From Larix kaempferi (lineage: Eukaryota; Streptophyta; Pinopsida; Pinales; Pinaceae): DNA of 64,000 bases. Positions 45,231 to 55,689 of this stretch are shown here, piece by piece (the first letter of the stretch is position 1; every line of letters begins with the position of its first letter). Location: the NCBI GenBank assembly GCA_027924585.1, contig BSBM01000386.1:3682001-3746000 (forward strand), read 5' to 3'. The notes beneath the pieces were generated by a model, which saw nothing but the letters and a program-made list of their open reading frames with translations, searched no databases and had not been told where the DNA came from. The position numbers were made by a program, and so were the translations under genes.

Positions 45231-45840
45231 GCTCTTCCAAGTGAATCTAAATGCATCCAAATTCTTATTATAAGAACTGATATGGATATTATACTGATTT
45301 ATAAACCTCCTCCAACTTACAGAATGAAAAATGGATGCTCAGAATAGATTTAGAAGTAAAAATGGTGAAACTAGTCTAGAATAAGCACCCAACTAGTTAG
45401 TCTTGCATTTTAATCCATCAAACTGCTCCAATAATAAATAGTATAATGACTAACAGGCTATATTTTAATTAAAATAGAGGGAGAATGAATATGAGAAGTA
45501 GGAAATTAATTTGTCTCTATTATGAAATGGATTATAATATCATATACAGATTAGATGTTTGATATGGCTGCACACTGAGCTGTTGATCTTCACTTGGGCG
45601 CATTCACCAAACTAGCTCTCTCCTCCAAGAGAAAAATCCTCCAAATCTAGTTAAGGAATATTTAGAACTGGGAGAAGAAGTGGAGATGAGATCTGTAGCT
45701 GATCTTGGAGCATGGAAAGCATCTTTTCTCTGCGAATAACAACCCACTGGGCTCTATGAAGTTTCTGGGTGCACCCATTGAATATTAGCTTCTTCTCCTA
45801 GTGAGTTTCCTTTAAAACTAGCTACAATTCTCCTGTAGAA
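45231..45840 (-). repeat. Large inverted repeat, right arm
   Basis: Reverse-complement copy of the left arm, about 80-85% identical by eye. On the minus strand it is the continuation of the LTR-like sequence at 45841-46702. Confidence 0.85.
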
Positions 45841-46702
45841 ATGTTCTCCTCTTCAAGCTGGCTATGGATATTCACTGATGGACTGATATGAATGTTATTG
45901 GCTGCAATAACATATTTTGGACCTGCATATTACTCATTGAAACTCATCGGGCCTTGGGGCACATCACCAATGAAAAGCTGTTGAGGCACATCACTCAACC
46001 AAGAGAGGCTAAGAGCTCTAAAGAGAAAATTCCAAATGAAAAAGTTTTCTAATGGAGTTGGTTGGATTCTTTTATAAACTTCATGATGACCTGCTAAGAA
46101 TGTTACTTGGCTTTGTGACCTGTTAGAGTAGGTTACCCACTTTCCCATCCTACTCCAAATCCATGAGGGCGCCATCTTGGGATAATTAGCAATTTTAGCT
46201 CATCCATAATGGAAAGTGTGCCCTCCTTGAGAAAATAGCAAGTTTATCTTAACATAATATGTTTCCCTTCTTGAAAACCTTGGGTTGAATTAGAAACTGC
46301 GCCCTCAACTTGCTTGCTTTTGGGGATGACATGCTTTTATCTCTTTTTTAGAAATTGCACCTCCAAAGTTTCCTACTTTTTAACTATGACAGCTTTTCTG
46401 TAGTTGCCTCCTTTGTCCTAGCTTTCCTCTTTGACTGAATTGGTATGCTCCATCTTTTTGGCTTGAGTGCATTTGGTAATTTTCTTGATTTGTTTGATTG
46501 TTTCCATTAATGAATGCCAACTCATGGTACACTTGGACCCATGTGTCGTCCAAGTCACCTATGCACACTTAATTTCAAGTTTGATTAAAATAACATAATT
46601 AATAAATAAAATTTTCCAAGGTAGATTGATTAATTCCACTTTGACCCCTAGGTGCTTAGCAAGGTCAAGACTTTAGATGTCCTTCTAGGAAGGGACATTA
46701 CA
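45841..46702 (-). repeat. Unassigned LTR-like 5' end on minus strand (LTR X)
   Basis: On the minus strand it starts TGTAATGTCCCTTCC, a typical plant LTR start, with TTTATAAAAG near 46078-46069 as a possible TATA box. It abruptly truncates the TG3 gag at 46702/46703, as an insertion would. CTTCA (46703-46707) would be the target duplication, but I find no partner copy, PBS or second LTR. It probably runs on into the right arm of the inverted repeat. Confidence 0.45.
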
Positions 46703-46871
46703 CTTCATCAAGATTTTTGAAGTATTTGGACTTCTCTACTTGAGAATTTGGCTCCGGTTCAAGGCTCATGGTGACTTTATAGAAGCCCTTAGAGCACAAC
46801 ACAATCTCAACATCATCCTTCCATTGATGGTAGTTGAAAGGAGTGAGAATATTTTGTGAAGAAGATTCCAT
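46703..46871 (-). pseudogene. TG3 gag-like relic, N-terminal end only
   Basis: The minus strand from ATG 46871 reads SSSQNILTPFNYHQWKDD, nearly the TG1 N-terminus (SSSQNILTPFNYDEWKPK), then about 40 more residues to KNLDE. There LTR X cuts it and a chance stop (GTG TAA) follows. It lies downstream of an LTR and PBS of the same kind, so this is a third gag-only family member. Confidence 0.85.
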
Positions 46872-47099
46872 CTCTGCAATAGAGAATGCAATAGGATGGA
46901 TTGAATAACCTACAATCACAAACAAACAAGAACCATTTAGGTAAAAAACTTGCACTTTTCAAGTTGCATCACACCAGGCATAGACTATCAAGCAAGCTTG
47001 AAGAGCCAAGAACAATATCCAAGAATTATGTGGAAAAATTTCGGCTTCTGGTACAGAGTTGGTATATTTTTTAGCAAAATTTATCAATATCCATAAGTG

Positions 47100-47275
47100 T
47101 TTGTGGTGCAGAAAGCACTGGTGCAGAAGTGCAGAAGTGCAAAATCACTAATGCAAAATCACTAGTGCAGAATCACTAGTGCAGAATCACTAGTGCATAA
47201 TCACCAGTCCATAAGTGCAGAAGTGCAGAATCACTAGTGCAAAATCACCATTGCAAAATCACTTTATAAAAGTTG
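47100..47275 (+). repeat. Short repeats of TCACTAGTGCAGAA type
   Basis: About ten imperfect 15-17-bp units built on AATCACTAGTGC lie between the TG3 gag start and its PBS, in the untranslated leader. Confidence 0.75.
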
Positions 47276-47293
47276 TCTTTTCCCTGCCATGGA

Positions 47294-47945
47294 GCTTTGA
47301 TACCATGTGAAATATCAAGCACAACAGATCTATGGAACAAACACAACACTGTGCAGAAGGTTTGCAACAGTAAAATAATCTCATATACTCAGAATATAGT
47401 TTACAATCTGTAACAATGGCTAAAATAAGCCAAGCAATTTGAATTCCAAAGGTGGTCATTCAAATTGATGCATGAGAGTGGCTTACAATGTAATTAACAC
47501 CACTCGACACATCAGTTAACCACTTAACTAATCAATAATTGACTCTAACTCACTCTTAAACTAACTAATTGAGTTTAACTCAATGCATAACTCAACTTAT
47601 TTCCCAAAAATAGGGGAGGGCACCATATGTATGCAGTTGAACTGAATGTTAGGTGAGAATAAAACGAGATCAGGTCAAACAGTGTAGTAAGGCACCCTAG
47701 TTTAACCAGTTGGCTGAATAATACGCATAAGTCATGCAAATCACCCCCTGAATGGTGGAGGAGGCTCAGTAGGTGGCCTAGTTGGCTTCTATAATGTAGG
47801 AGGAGGCTGAGATGATGGCCTAGTTGGCTCCTAGAATGTAGGAGGAGGCTTATATGACTGAAATTGATGATGTAAGCACATGATAGTGTCAAAATACTTA
47901 GGATAAGTGGAATAAATGATGTGTGGTTGGAAAATTGCTCCAACA
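47294..47945 (-). repeat. TG3 PBS and 5' LTR
   Basis: The minus-strand PBS TGGTATCAAAGC is at 47294-47305. The LTR starts on the plus strand as TGTGAAATATCAAGC at 47306. Its end is placed at CCAACA (47945), giving 640 bp, but no mate confirms it. The region 47100-47270 inside the element holds repeats of CACTAGTGCAGAAT-like words. Confidence 0.65.
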
Positions 47946-48021
47946 AAAATTTTATCTCTTGGATGTGAATAATGAATTAGGTTTTCCTTCCCCAATCATT
48001 TTCGTTCATGGAAACTTCCTC

Positions 48022-48800
48022 TTTTTTTTCTTTTTTTTTAAGCAAGAAAAATTATATTAAAAAGGAGGCTTCAGTACAAACAGTTCAAAAGTTACAAGGC
48101 CTTTCATGCCCAAAATTTCTGCAAGATTGTCTGCAAAATATCCCTACTTCCAGAATTATCCAATTGTCTATACCTTCTACACACCAACTATCTATACCTT
48201 TTACCCGTTTACAAACAAACATATGCCAATTCTGTCTTAAAAGATCTACAAAAAGAGTCCACATACCAATGGAAATGGAGACTATAGACCTAGTGACACA
48301 AACAACATAGAGAGGTACTATCGAGATGTCCCATAAGCACCAAACAAACTATCTGAACAAAAAGAGACACAACATCAAAAAACCTTAAACTCCCAAAAAA
48401 AAGCAACCCGAGAAACATCATTTGGAGCCTGGGGGATGTTTCGGTGGAGAAAGGTCCCAGAATGGAGGCCACCAAGCTTTTGGTCATTTACAAAATAAGA
48501 TTGGCCAGACGGACCATGAATGGGGCAAGTACCCAGCGAGCGCACAACAACGGGACCAACAAAAGTACCCATAGTCTCCAGCGGCATCCCAAGTTTCAAA
48601 GCAATGTGGTCAATTTTCCTTTACATCGAACGGTTATCTTCCAGATGCTTCTTCCACACTCTTGTTGGTTCAACCTCTCCCAGGGATTTTTTTTCCCTAT
48701 CCATCTATTGGGTGTATTTACTGTCCTAAGGAATCACCAAATATTTAATTATCGACCAGGGTTGGTAATATTAGAGTTGTGGCACAGTATACGTTGAGGT
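48022..48800 (-). pseudogene. Possible LINE or processed-sequence 3' end with poly-T
   Basis: A T-rich run (48022-48039, one C within) is followed by AAGCAAGAAAAATTATATTA, which resembles the tail of a minus-strand non-LTR element next to its poly-A. Minus-strand reading to about 48600 is partly open but I recognise no domain. The upper limit is arbitrary. Confidence 0.35.
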
Positions 48801-49374
48801 AGAATGACACCTAAGGTTTCGGCTTGGTAGACCTTAGAAATATTTTATAAAGAAAAGATCGAAAGATCTTTCAAAATGAAAAACTGAGTCAAAATTAAAG
48901 AAAATACAACTATTGAACTGATTAAACCTAACTAAACCAATAGATCATAATAGTATCAATCTATACTACTCTACTCCATGAACAATAACTAAAATGGTAA
49001 AAAAAACAATATTATTCTAGGAAGCAAGACTGAATAAAAAATAGAACTACTTTGAAGAAATTGAAAGCTATTGATTAATAATTCAAACTCTAATATAGGA
49101 AGTAGAAAACAACTGTAACAAATTTAGAGACCTATCTATGAGATGATTCGATTGACAACTAACTATGGAAACAGAAAACTATATTAACTTAAAGGAAAAC
49201 TACAAACTACCTAATGAAAAAAAATATTAAACTCAAGATCAAACTAAACTACCTAATTCCATTCTCCTTGAGGATTTTGAGGAGATGTATCAAATGTAAT
49301 AGGAATGGGAGAGAATGTATCAAAATAACTTTCAAATGTGACAAGGAACCAAAATGGAAGCAAATATAGTTTAA
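48801..49374. other. AT-rich stretch without recognised features
   Basis: No ORF, RNA gene or LTR boundary seen. It was continuous with 58849 before G2 inserted. Confidence 0.5.
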
Positions 49375-49379
49375 CTTCT

Positions 49380-50051
49380 TGTTGGCACGGGATAGATCCA
49401 CAGGAAGTGCGGAAGCCGACATGTGCGAAAGGGTCATCCCGTGGAAAAAAGGACCTTTCACGGATTTTGCGAAAATATTAGATTTTTTAGTCATGTCAGT
49501 TATGTGGACAACTTTGTAATAGAATAGAAGCATATAAATAGAATAGGATTGTAAGCCTAAGGGCATCGAAGTTTTGGAGATTAATCCTATCTTTTGGGTT
49601 CGGTTGTATCCATGATATGATGAATTGACTGTTTCTGTGAGGTTTGTTCCACAGGTTTTGATGAATGAATGAATATGTTCGGTTATGATATGAATTCTGT
49701 TGTTGTGCAATAATACGATGATGAATAATGGGTTATGTGAATTCTTTTTGTTTATTAGTGCGAATATGTTGTTAAATATGCTCTAAATGTATGCATTACG
49801 AATAAGATGCGAATGATTGGTTCATAGAATGTTATTAATGTTATAATCTCCAGTTAATGTGTGCATATCCTCCACAACCGCGGAAGCTTGGTTCCAGTAG
49901 CCCTGTTATCCACATCAGGTGAGACTGCACTTGCTCTGCAAATGTTGCTGGAAAGGGTTACACCTTTCCGAGCCGGTGTATAAGGGAGTTAGGTTGATAG
50001 TCGTTGGCGACAGTGCAGAGTGAACCCATGTTGATAGACTCTGCATCAACA
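49380..50051 (+). repeat. G2 5' LTR
   Basis: TGTTGGCACGGG..TGCATCAACA. TATAAATAG is near 49531-49539. The boundaries agree with the 3' LTR and CTTCT duplication. Confidence 0.94.
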
Positions 50052-50070
50052 AATCGTTCCATTGCTGGGA
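50052..50070 (+). other. G2 degenerate primer binding site
   Basis: AATCGTTCCATTGCTGGGA looks like a decayed TGGCGCCGTTGCCGGGGA-type site, mostly C/T and G/A changes. Assignment to tRNA-Asp is tentative. Confidence 0.5.
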
Positions 50071-50145
50071 CCCTAAGGAAGAAGAAAAGAGGATATGTTG
50101 TGGCACCCAACCAAATCAGAGATCCAAGAATGATTCAACAAGAAG

Positions 50146-51337
50146 GTGGAGGAGTTCGCAGAAAGTGAGAAGCGAGATCTTAAGCAGACAGTGACCAATT
50201 GGTTGGAGAGATACATTTACTCAGACATTGACAAAATCATTTTCTGCGAATTCCTGGTGCTATTGCATGAGTGGCTAGTACAGTTGACGTTCCGCAAGAC
50301 CCACTGTCAAAAGAATGAACTAGAGTGTTGGACTCCAAAGTTGTTGCGACAACTAAAGCAACTCAATAATAAGGTATCACGAGCTGATGATTTTTGGGTG
50401 AACAGTAGCCTCGAAGGATACATAACTAAGTTTTGCGGTAGATACTATCAAGTCATATAGCGTTGCTGAAAGAAATTTCTTTAGGGGACCAAGGGGAAGA
50501 TTCTTGTCATCATTTAAGCTGTGGATTAAAATGCTTGTCTGTGAAAAAGGAATATTGAGGATTTTGTCTGACGAGTAGAAGAATCAGTGTGTGAGGGTGA
50601 AAGTATCGTGTAAATGCGAGTCTAACAGAAAGATGTGGTAGATGGACATGAGTGACGAAGAGTTTGTGAGGGAAGCTAACGAAGAGTGTGGTCTCTTGAG
50701 AAGTGGAGCAATATTCTGGTGTCCTGAGAAGAAGAGGAGGACTAAGAGAGAGTCTCCTGAGAGGACCGGAGTACAGAACTGCGGAACAAGACCACAAGGG
50801 AGGAAGTGACCTTATTGTGAAGAATACATCGACCAGGCTACCCCATAGGAAGAGGAAGGTCAGATAGTAAGTTACCAAATACCTTCGACCCCGCACACTA
50901 CTCTGAATTTCATAAGAAGAAATCCAAACTATTCGCAAAGTTGCCCCACATGCAGTGGAAAGAGTAGTGCTTCAGTAAATAACAATACTAGCAACGTTAG
51001 GATGGAAGATGAGGCAAAAATTCCCACCTTTCAGGGGAACAGGACTAAGTATCCCAAACAGTATTGGTTTGTATGCGAAGCAGTCTGGACTGTGAAGCAG
51101 GTTCAGGACGATGCTATAAAAATAGGACAGCTAGCGACAACCCTTAGGGGTCGGGCGTTAGACTGGTACATGAAGTTCGGAAGGGTTCCAGTAGGAACAA
51201 CGGCCAAAACAATGGAGCAGATCAGGATGGCGATGATTGACGAATTTAAGAAACCAAAATCTGAGTCGCAGTATGTCACTGAGCTTAAGGAGATTAAGCA
51301 ATTCCTGATCGAGTCGGTATGGGAATTCGATCAATGA
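50146..51337 (+). pseudogene. G2 gag, N-terminal region and capsid core
   Basis: 50146-50460 is open (EEFAESEKRDLKQTVTNWLE) but unlike a known domain. 50461-51000 is damaged. 51002-51337 has the Retrotrans_gag core: IPTFQGNRTKYPKQYWFVCE, IGQLATTLRGRALDWYMKF, MAMIDEFKKP and VTELKEIKQ. The frame stops at WEFDQ and continues in another frame around 51394-51630. This part would form the particle shell. Confidence 0.82.
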
Positions 51338-51699
51338 TATAAGATGCTAATAGCGAAAGTAATCTTTCCGATAAATGAGCTGCAACATAAAGAATGGTTC
51401 ATCGCAGGACTGGTGCCGCATATCTGAGGACAATTGATGCAACAGAAAGTCGCAACACAAGTAGAAGCATTAGAAATCGTGATGAATCTAGAGGCTTCAC
51501 CAATTGGCGAAGCATGAATGGGAATGGACAGAGTTCAGGCGCAGTTGGCCAATTTAACATTACAACTGGAGGATATCAAGAAGGGAAAGCACACTTGTGG
51601 AGATGTATAGTGCATAAGATACAGGACTGAGGGGAACCATAAGGACAACTGCCCATAGTTCCAGGAGTATTTGTAGTCAGGGGCACCAAACCCCCTTCG

Positions 51700-52325
51700 C
51701 CAGGGAGGCATGCCATGGTGTACTATCTGTCAAACTAGAGGGCATCGACCGGAGGAGTACGTATATCTGCAAAAGATGGTATCAAAGCCAACAAACTTAT
51801 ACTATAATTTTTTCCAATTGGTTGGCCATAATGAGAAGGACTGCAGGGCCTATGACCTGCTGCAAGATCGAACTGCTGACACATATTTCATGAAAGGAGA
51901 AGAGCCATCGGTGGTACAACAACAATCGCAGTATAGTCAGCCATAAAAATATGAACAAGGTAAATACGGGAATCCACAGTATGTGCATTCGCAGTATCCA
52001 CCACCACCGTATGGCCAGTCACAGTATAGACAACAACAGTATCAACAACCACAGTACGGGCAACTGCAGTATCAATAATATGGACCACTACGCGAAGGTT
52101 TTGGGGGAGGATTTCGCGGTGTCCGAGGCATGGGATGTGGCGGAACTATTGTACATGGAAGGGGTCCAATCATCTGTTACAATTGTGGACAACAGGGACA
52201 CTATTAGAGAGACTGCCTGAATCCAGCGCCGCAGTGCACATATTGTAGCGCTGCAGATCATAGTGTGGAGGAATGCCCCCAACTCATCGTGAAATGGAAA
52301 AATAAGCATCCTCACATGAACTAGA
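51700..52325 (+). pseudogene. G2 gag nucleocapsid: Q/Y-rich linker and zinc knuckles
   Basis: One frame, interrupted by stops, reads HNEKDCRAYDLLQDR at about 51826, then a Gln/Tyr/Pro-rich stretch (GNPQYVHSQYPPPPYGQ, QYQQPQYGQLQYQ; 51900-52080), a Gly/Arg stretch (GFGGGFRGVRGMG), a zinc knuckle CYNCGQQGHY-stop-RDC and a second one CTYCSAADHSVEEC. Stops occur at CAA-to-TAA type positions. The double knuckle and low-complexity linker fit RNA binding. Confidence 0.82.
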
Positions 52326-52739
52326 ACAAAACTAATCAAAATGCACCATTAGCTATGCTGAGGATATCAATAGAAGCTAGGAGTAGCCATGTGATGGTTG
52401 GGATAGTGACTAGAGGAGGGGCAGTGACAGGTGGTGATAGGTCACACCCCAATGTTAGACCAACTCATACACAACGGAAAAAGGTCACCTTCGATATCGA
52501 AGCTGAAAAGGAGGATTTCTTAAAAGCACAAGAGGCAATGAGGAATCGGAGGTAGTTACCCCTAGAAGAAGAAATCTATGACATGCCACCAACGTTCGAC
52601 TTGACAAAGTCACGAAGAAAATTAAAAACACTAGAGGCCTTCTTGGAAAGTTGCCTGGATTTGGCCAAAGACCCCGATGCACTAGAAGAGATAGCTATTA
52701 TACTCGGACGAGGAGGAGGTGCATGACTGGAACATAGAT

Positions 52740-53170
52740 TCAATCACATACATAAAACAAAGACAGGCAAGGAGATGCAGATGTCGGCAAGGATTGGAGA
52801 ACTTGATGTCCACTCCATTATTCTGGACTTGGGGTCGGATGTGAATATCCTAACTAAGCAAACATGGGAGACAATGGGGAAGCTGCAGATGACCTAGTTA
52901 CTAGTACAAATGCGACTAGAGAACCAGAGCAAGGTCACTCCACTAGGTCAGGTATGTCAACTTCCAGTTGAAATTGAAGGGCTCAGAACATATGCAGACT
53001 TTGATGTCATTGAAATTGTGGATAACACCAGTCCCTATCTGGTACTGCTGGGGATAGATTGGGCTATGTAGAATCAATCAATTATCAACTTTAAGAAAAG
53101 GATAATGTCATTTGAGAATCATGAGATGAGGGTCATCGCACCACTGGATACCACAGAAGGGAAACTCTAT
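52740..53170 (+). pseudogene. G2 aspartic protease
   Basis: The frame reads SARIGELDVHSIILDLGSDV, NILTKQTWE, VCQLPVEIEGLRTYADFDVI and YLVLLGIDWAM. This matches the gypsy protease layout (D-x-G near the start, LLGIDW at the end). The active site is DLGSD rather than the usual DSGA/DTGA. Stops interrupt it at about 52890 and 53070. Confidence 0.75.
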
Positions 53171-53319
53171 ACAGAGCTAGCCAGAGATGAAGTTACGGAA
53201 GGATGGGACAGTCTGTATAACATTTCTTAAGATTATGTTAACCCCACCATGGATGGGGAATTGGAATGGCGTAGCACCAGCTCAACATATTACGAATCAG
53301 ACGCGGACCTTGAAAACTA

Positions 53320-54180
53320 GCAGAACCGGTTGCATGAAGTGACCTTTCGAATATGTGCACGGATAACACAGTCCCTGCGAATGGTAGCGAAGGAGGAGTA
53401 CGCGTTACCTACCTATGAAGGATTTCCCAACTTGGACACATTTCTCAATGAATTTGAGGAAACGGTGGCAGATCCACAGTGTCTTCTAGCTCTGAAGGCT
53501 ACTCCCGCACGATGGTGGGCAGCGCATAAATCAAACATTACATCTTGGCCACTATGTCGATGCCTCATGGAGGTATAGTTTGGCAAAGCCTTGAAGGATG
53601 ACTAGATGCGATATGACAGACATGAAGACCCGAAGGCACATCTGAATGCCTATCAACACTGATGGGGATCAAGAGCACGACAAGAGTGGGTACATGCATT
53701 CATACACACATTGCACAAGGTACCACAGAGCTGGTATGTCTCAACAGAACTGCGACGTGGGACAACATCTTGGGAACAACTTATGATTGCATTTAGCCAA
53801 ACGTTCTCATTCACAGATATAAATCCCTTAATCCACACCATGCTATAGGTGATCCGTGGAAAGATATTTGAAGAAGTACCAACCGAACAACTAATGGCAC
53901 TCCAATGTACGGCGACACCATAAATGTTGATGGAGTGCTACAACGTCACTAGAGAACCTGAAGATGACGATGACCCCAGAGCTACATATGTACTGGAGTC
54001 AGAGGGTAGTTGTAGTGTCGTGGCACCAGATATACCAGCAGACAAATTTCATGAACCATTAAAGATTAAAAAGGTGAACATTGGATCAGAGGAAAACCCA
54101 AAATTCACAAACATTGGGGACTACTAGGACGAGTCGACCATTGTGAAAATAACTGACCTACTACACGAATTTTAGGATTT
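53320..54180 (+). pseudogene. G2 second gag-like block between protease and RT
   Basis: After LPTYEGFPNLDTFLNEFEE and ATPARWWAAHKSNI, the frame contains HAFIHTLHKVPQSWYVSTEL, RRGTTSWEQLMIAFSQTF and a tail KKVNIGSEENPKFTNIGDY that leads to the RT (ITDLLHEF, LFPTKFSEMKG). The WY..LR.G..SW..L...F spacing is that of a capsid domain, and it lies downstream of protease, an order different from ordinary gypsy. I recall such an arrangement in a plant gypsy group, so it may be a lineage trait. Several stops are present. Confidence 0.7.
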
Positions 54181-54990
54181 GTTTCCAACAAAGTTCTCAG
54201 AGATGAAGGGAATTTATGGAGACTTAGGAGAGATGGGGATCCCCCTGAACCCAACGCGAAGCCGGTTAAGCAACAGCCATATCGATTGAACCCGAGATAC
54301 AAGGAACGAGTGCAAGCCGAACTCGAAAGAATTCTAGAGGTAGTAATTATAGAACCCGTTGCAGAATCAGAATGGATTAGTCCAATGGTTGTCCAGGACA
54401 AGAAAACCGGTGAAGTATGAATATGTGTCAACTTAAGGAAACTAAATGATGCCTGCCTACATGATCCATTATCGACCCCATTCACAGATGAAGTACTCGA
54501 AGGAGTAGGAGGCTAGGAGATATATTCCTTTATGGACGGATTTTCAGGCTACCACCGAATCAAGATTGCGAAAGAAGATCAACACAAGACTACATTCGTC
54601 ACTGAGTGGGGATGCTTTCAGTACACAGTGATGCCGTTTAGATTAAAGAATGATCCTGCAATATTTTCGAGAATAGTGGTAGCAACTTTCAAAGATTACA
54701 TTCATAAGTTCCTTGCGGTTTACATGGATGATTGGACGGTATATGGGTTAGTCAAAGATCATGTCGCAAACTTAAGACTCATGCTAGAACGCTGTTTACA
54801 GCACTAGATTTCCCTTAACCTCAATAAATATATCTTTTGTGCTCTTTTTGGCATATTATCGGGACACATTGTCTGCCGTGAAGGAATGTTGGTAGATCCG
54901 GTGAAGATTTCCATCATTGTGGACCCCCCACCACCGACGATGGATAAAAAATTGCAAGCAACATTGGGACACATAGGTTACTAACGGAAG
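54181..54990 (+). pseudogene. G2 reverse transcriptase
   Basis: After a one-base frameshift near 54245 the frame reads PVKQQPYRLNPRYKERVQAE, PVAESEWISPMVVQDKKTG, ICVNLRKLNDACLHDPL, then from 54532 MDGFSGYHRIKIAKED, KTTFVTEWGCFQYTVMPF and the catalytic YMDD (54721-54732). The connection part (GHIVCREGMLVDPVKI) follows to 54990. Stops inside are of TGG/CGA-to-TAG/TGA kind. Catalytic residues are kept but the frame is not. Confidence 0.9.
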
Positions 54991-55020
54991 TTCATCTGAG
55001 GATATGAATCTATCACAACA

Positions 55021-55560
55021 CCCATGGAGAAGCTACTAAAGAAGGATGCTAAGTTTGAATGGACCGAGGAGTGTCAAATAATTTTGGACACACTGAAACA
55101 AAAGATGGTCGAAGCCCCAATGCTTGAATTTCCAGATTGGATGGAGGAATTTAACGTACATGTTGATGCGTCATCAGTTGCACTAGGTGTTATCCTAGGC
55201 CAACCTAGAACCGGCGACATCGACCTCCTGATAGAATTATCCAGTATAAAACTGTCTACAGGGGAGAGGAGCTATACAGCCACAGAGCGGGAAGGGCTAG
55301 CAATTGTCTATGCGTTGCAGAAATTCAGGCACTACCTCTTGAGGGGCCACTTTAAGATGTTCACATACCACTTTGCATTGAAATACTTGGTGAACAAGCC
55401 TGTGTTGGGGGGAAGATATGCCTCTGGCAATTGCTGTTTCAGGAGTTTTATTTTGAGATTATCGTAAATGCGGGACGATTGAACCCAGGAATTGATCATC
55501 TCTCACAAATAGAATCAGGAGAGGAACCACGAAGCATCGACAAAGGACTGTCGGATGCTC
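55021..55560 (+). pseudogene. G2 RNase H
   Basis: 55024-55467 reads KLLKKDAKFEWTEECQ, FNVHVDASSVALGVILGQ, KLSTGERSYTATEREGLAIV and YALQKFRHYLLRGHF, the standard gypsy RNase H series. The usual TDH of the family appears as TYHF, so a catalytic Asp seems lost. It loses frame near 55400 and continues as LNPGIDHLSQI-like sequence to about 55520. Confidence 0.87.
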
Positions 55561-55689
55561 ATTTTTTTAGGATTGTCATGGTCGATAACCACTGTGAATA
55601 AATCATTCAATTTTTGGCGTCAGGGGAGGCACTGGCCTTGCTCACCACTAGCTAAAAGAAGCAACTAGTTGTCCGAGCTGCATACTTTC

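Noticed and set aside
49249-49710. Minus-strand ORF of 153 codons, with a similar one at 57918-58502
   Set aside because: Both lie in the G2 LTRs, antisense, and reflect LTR homology and not a gene family.
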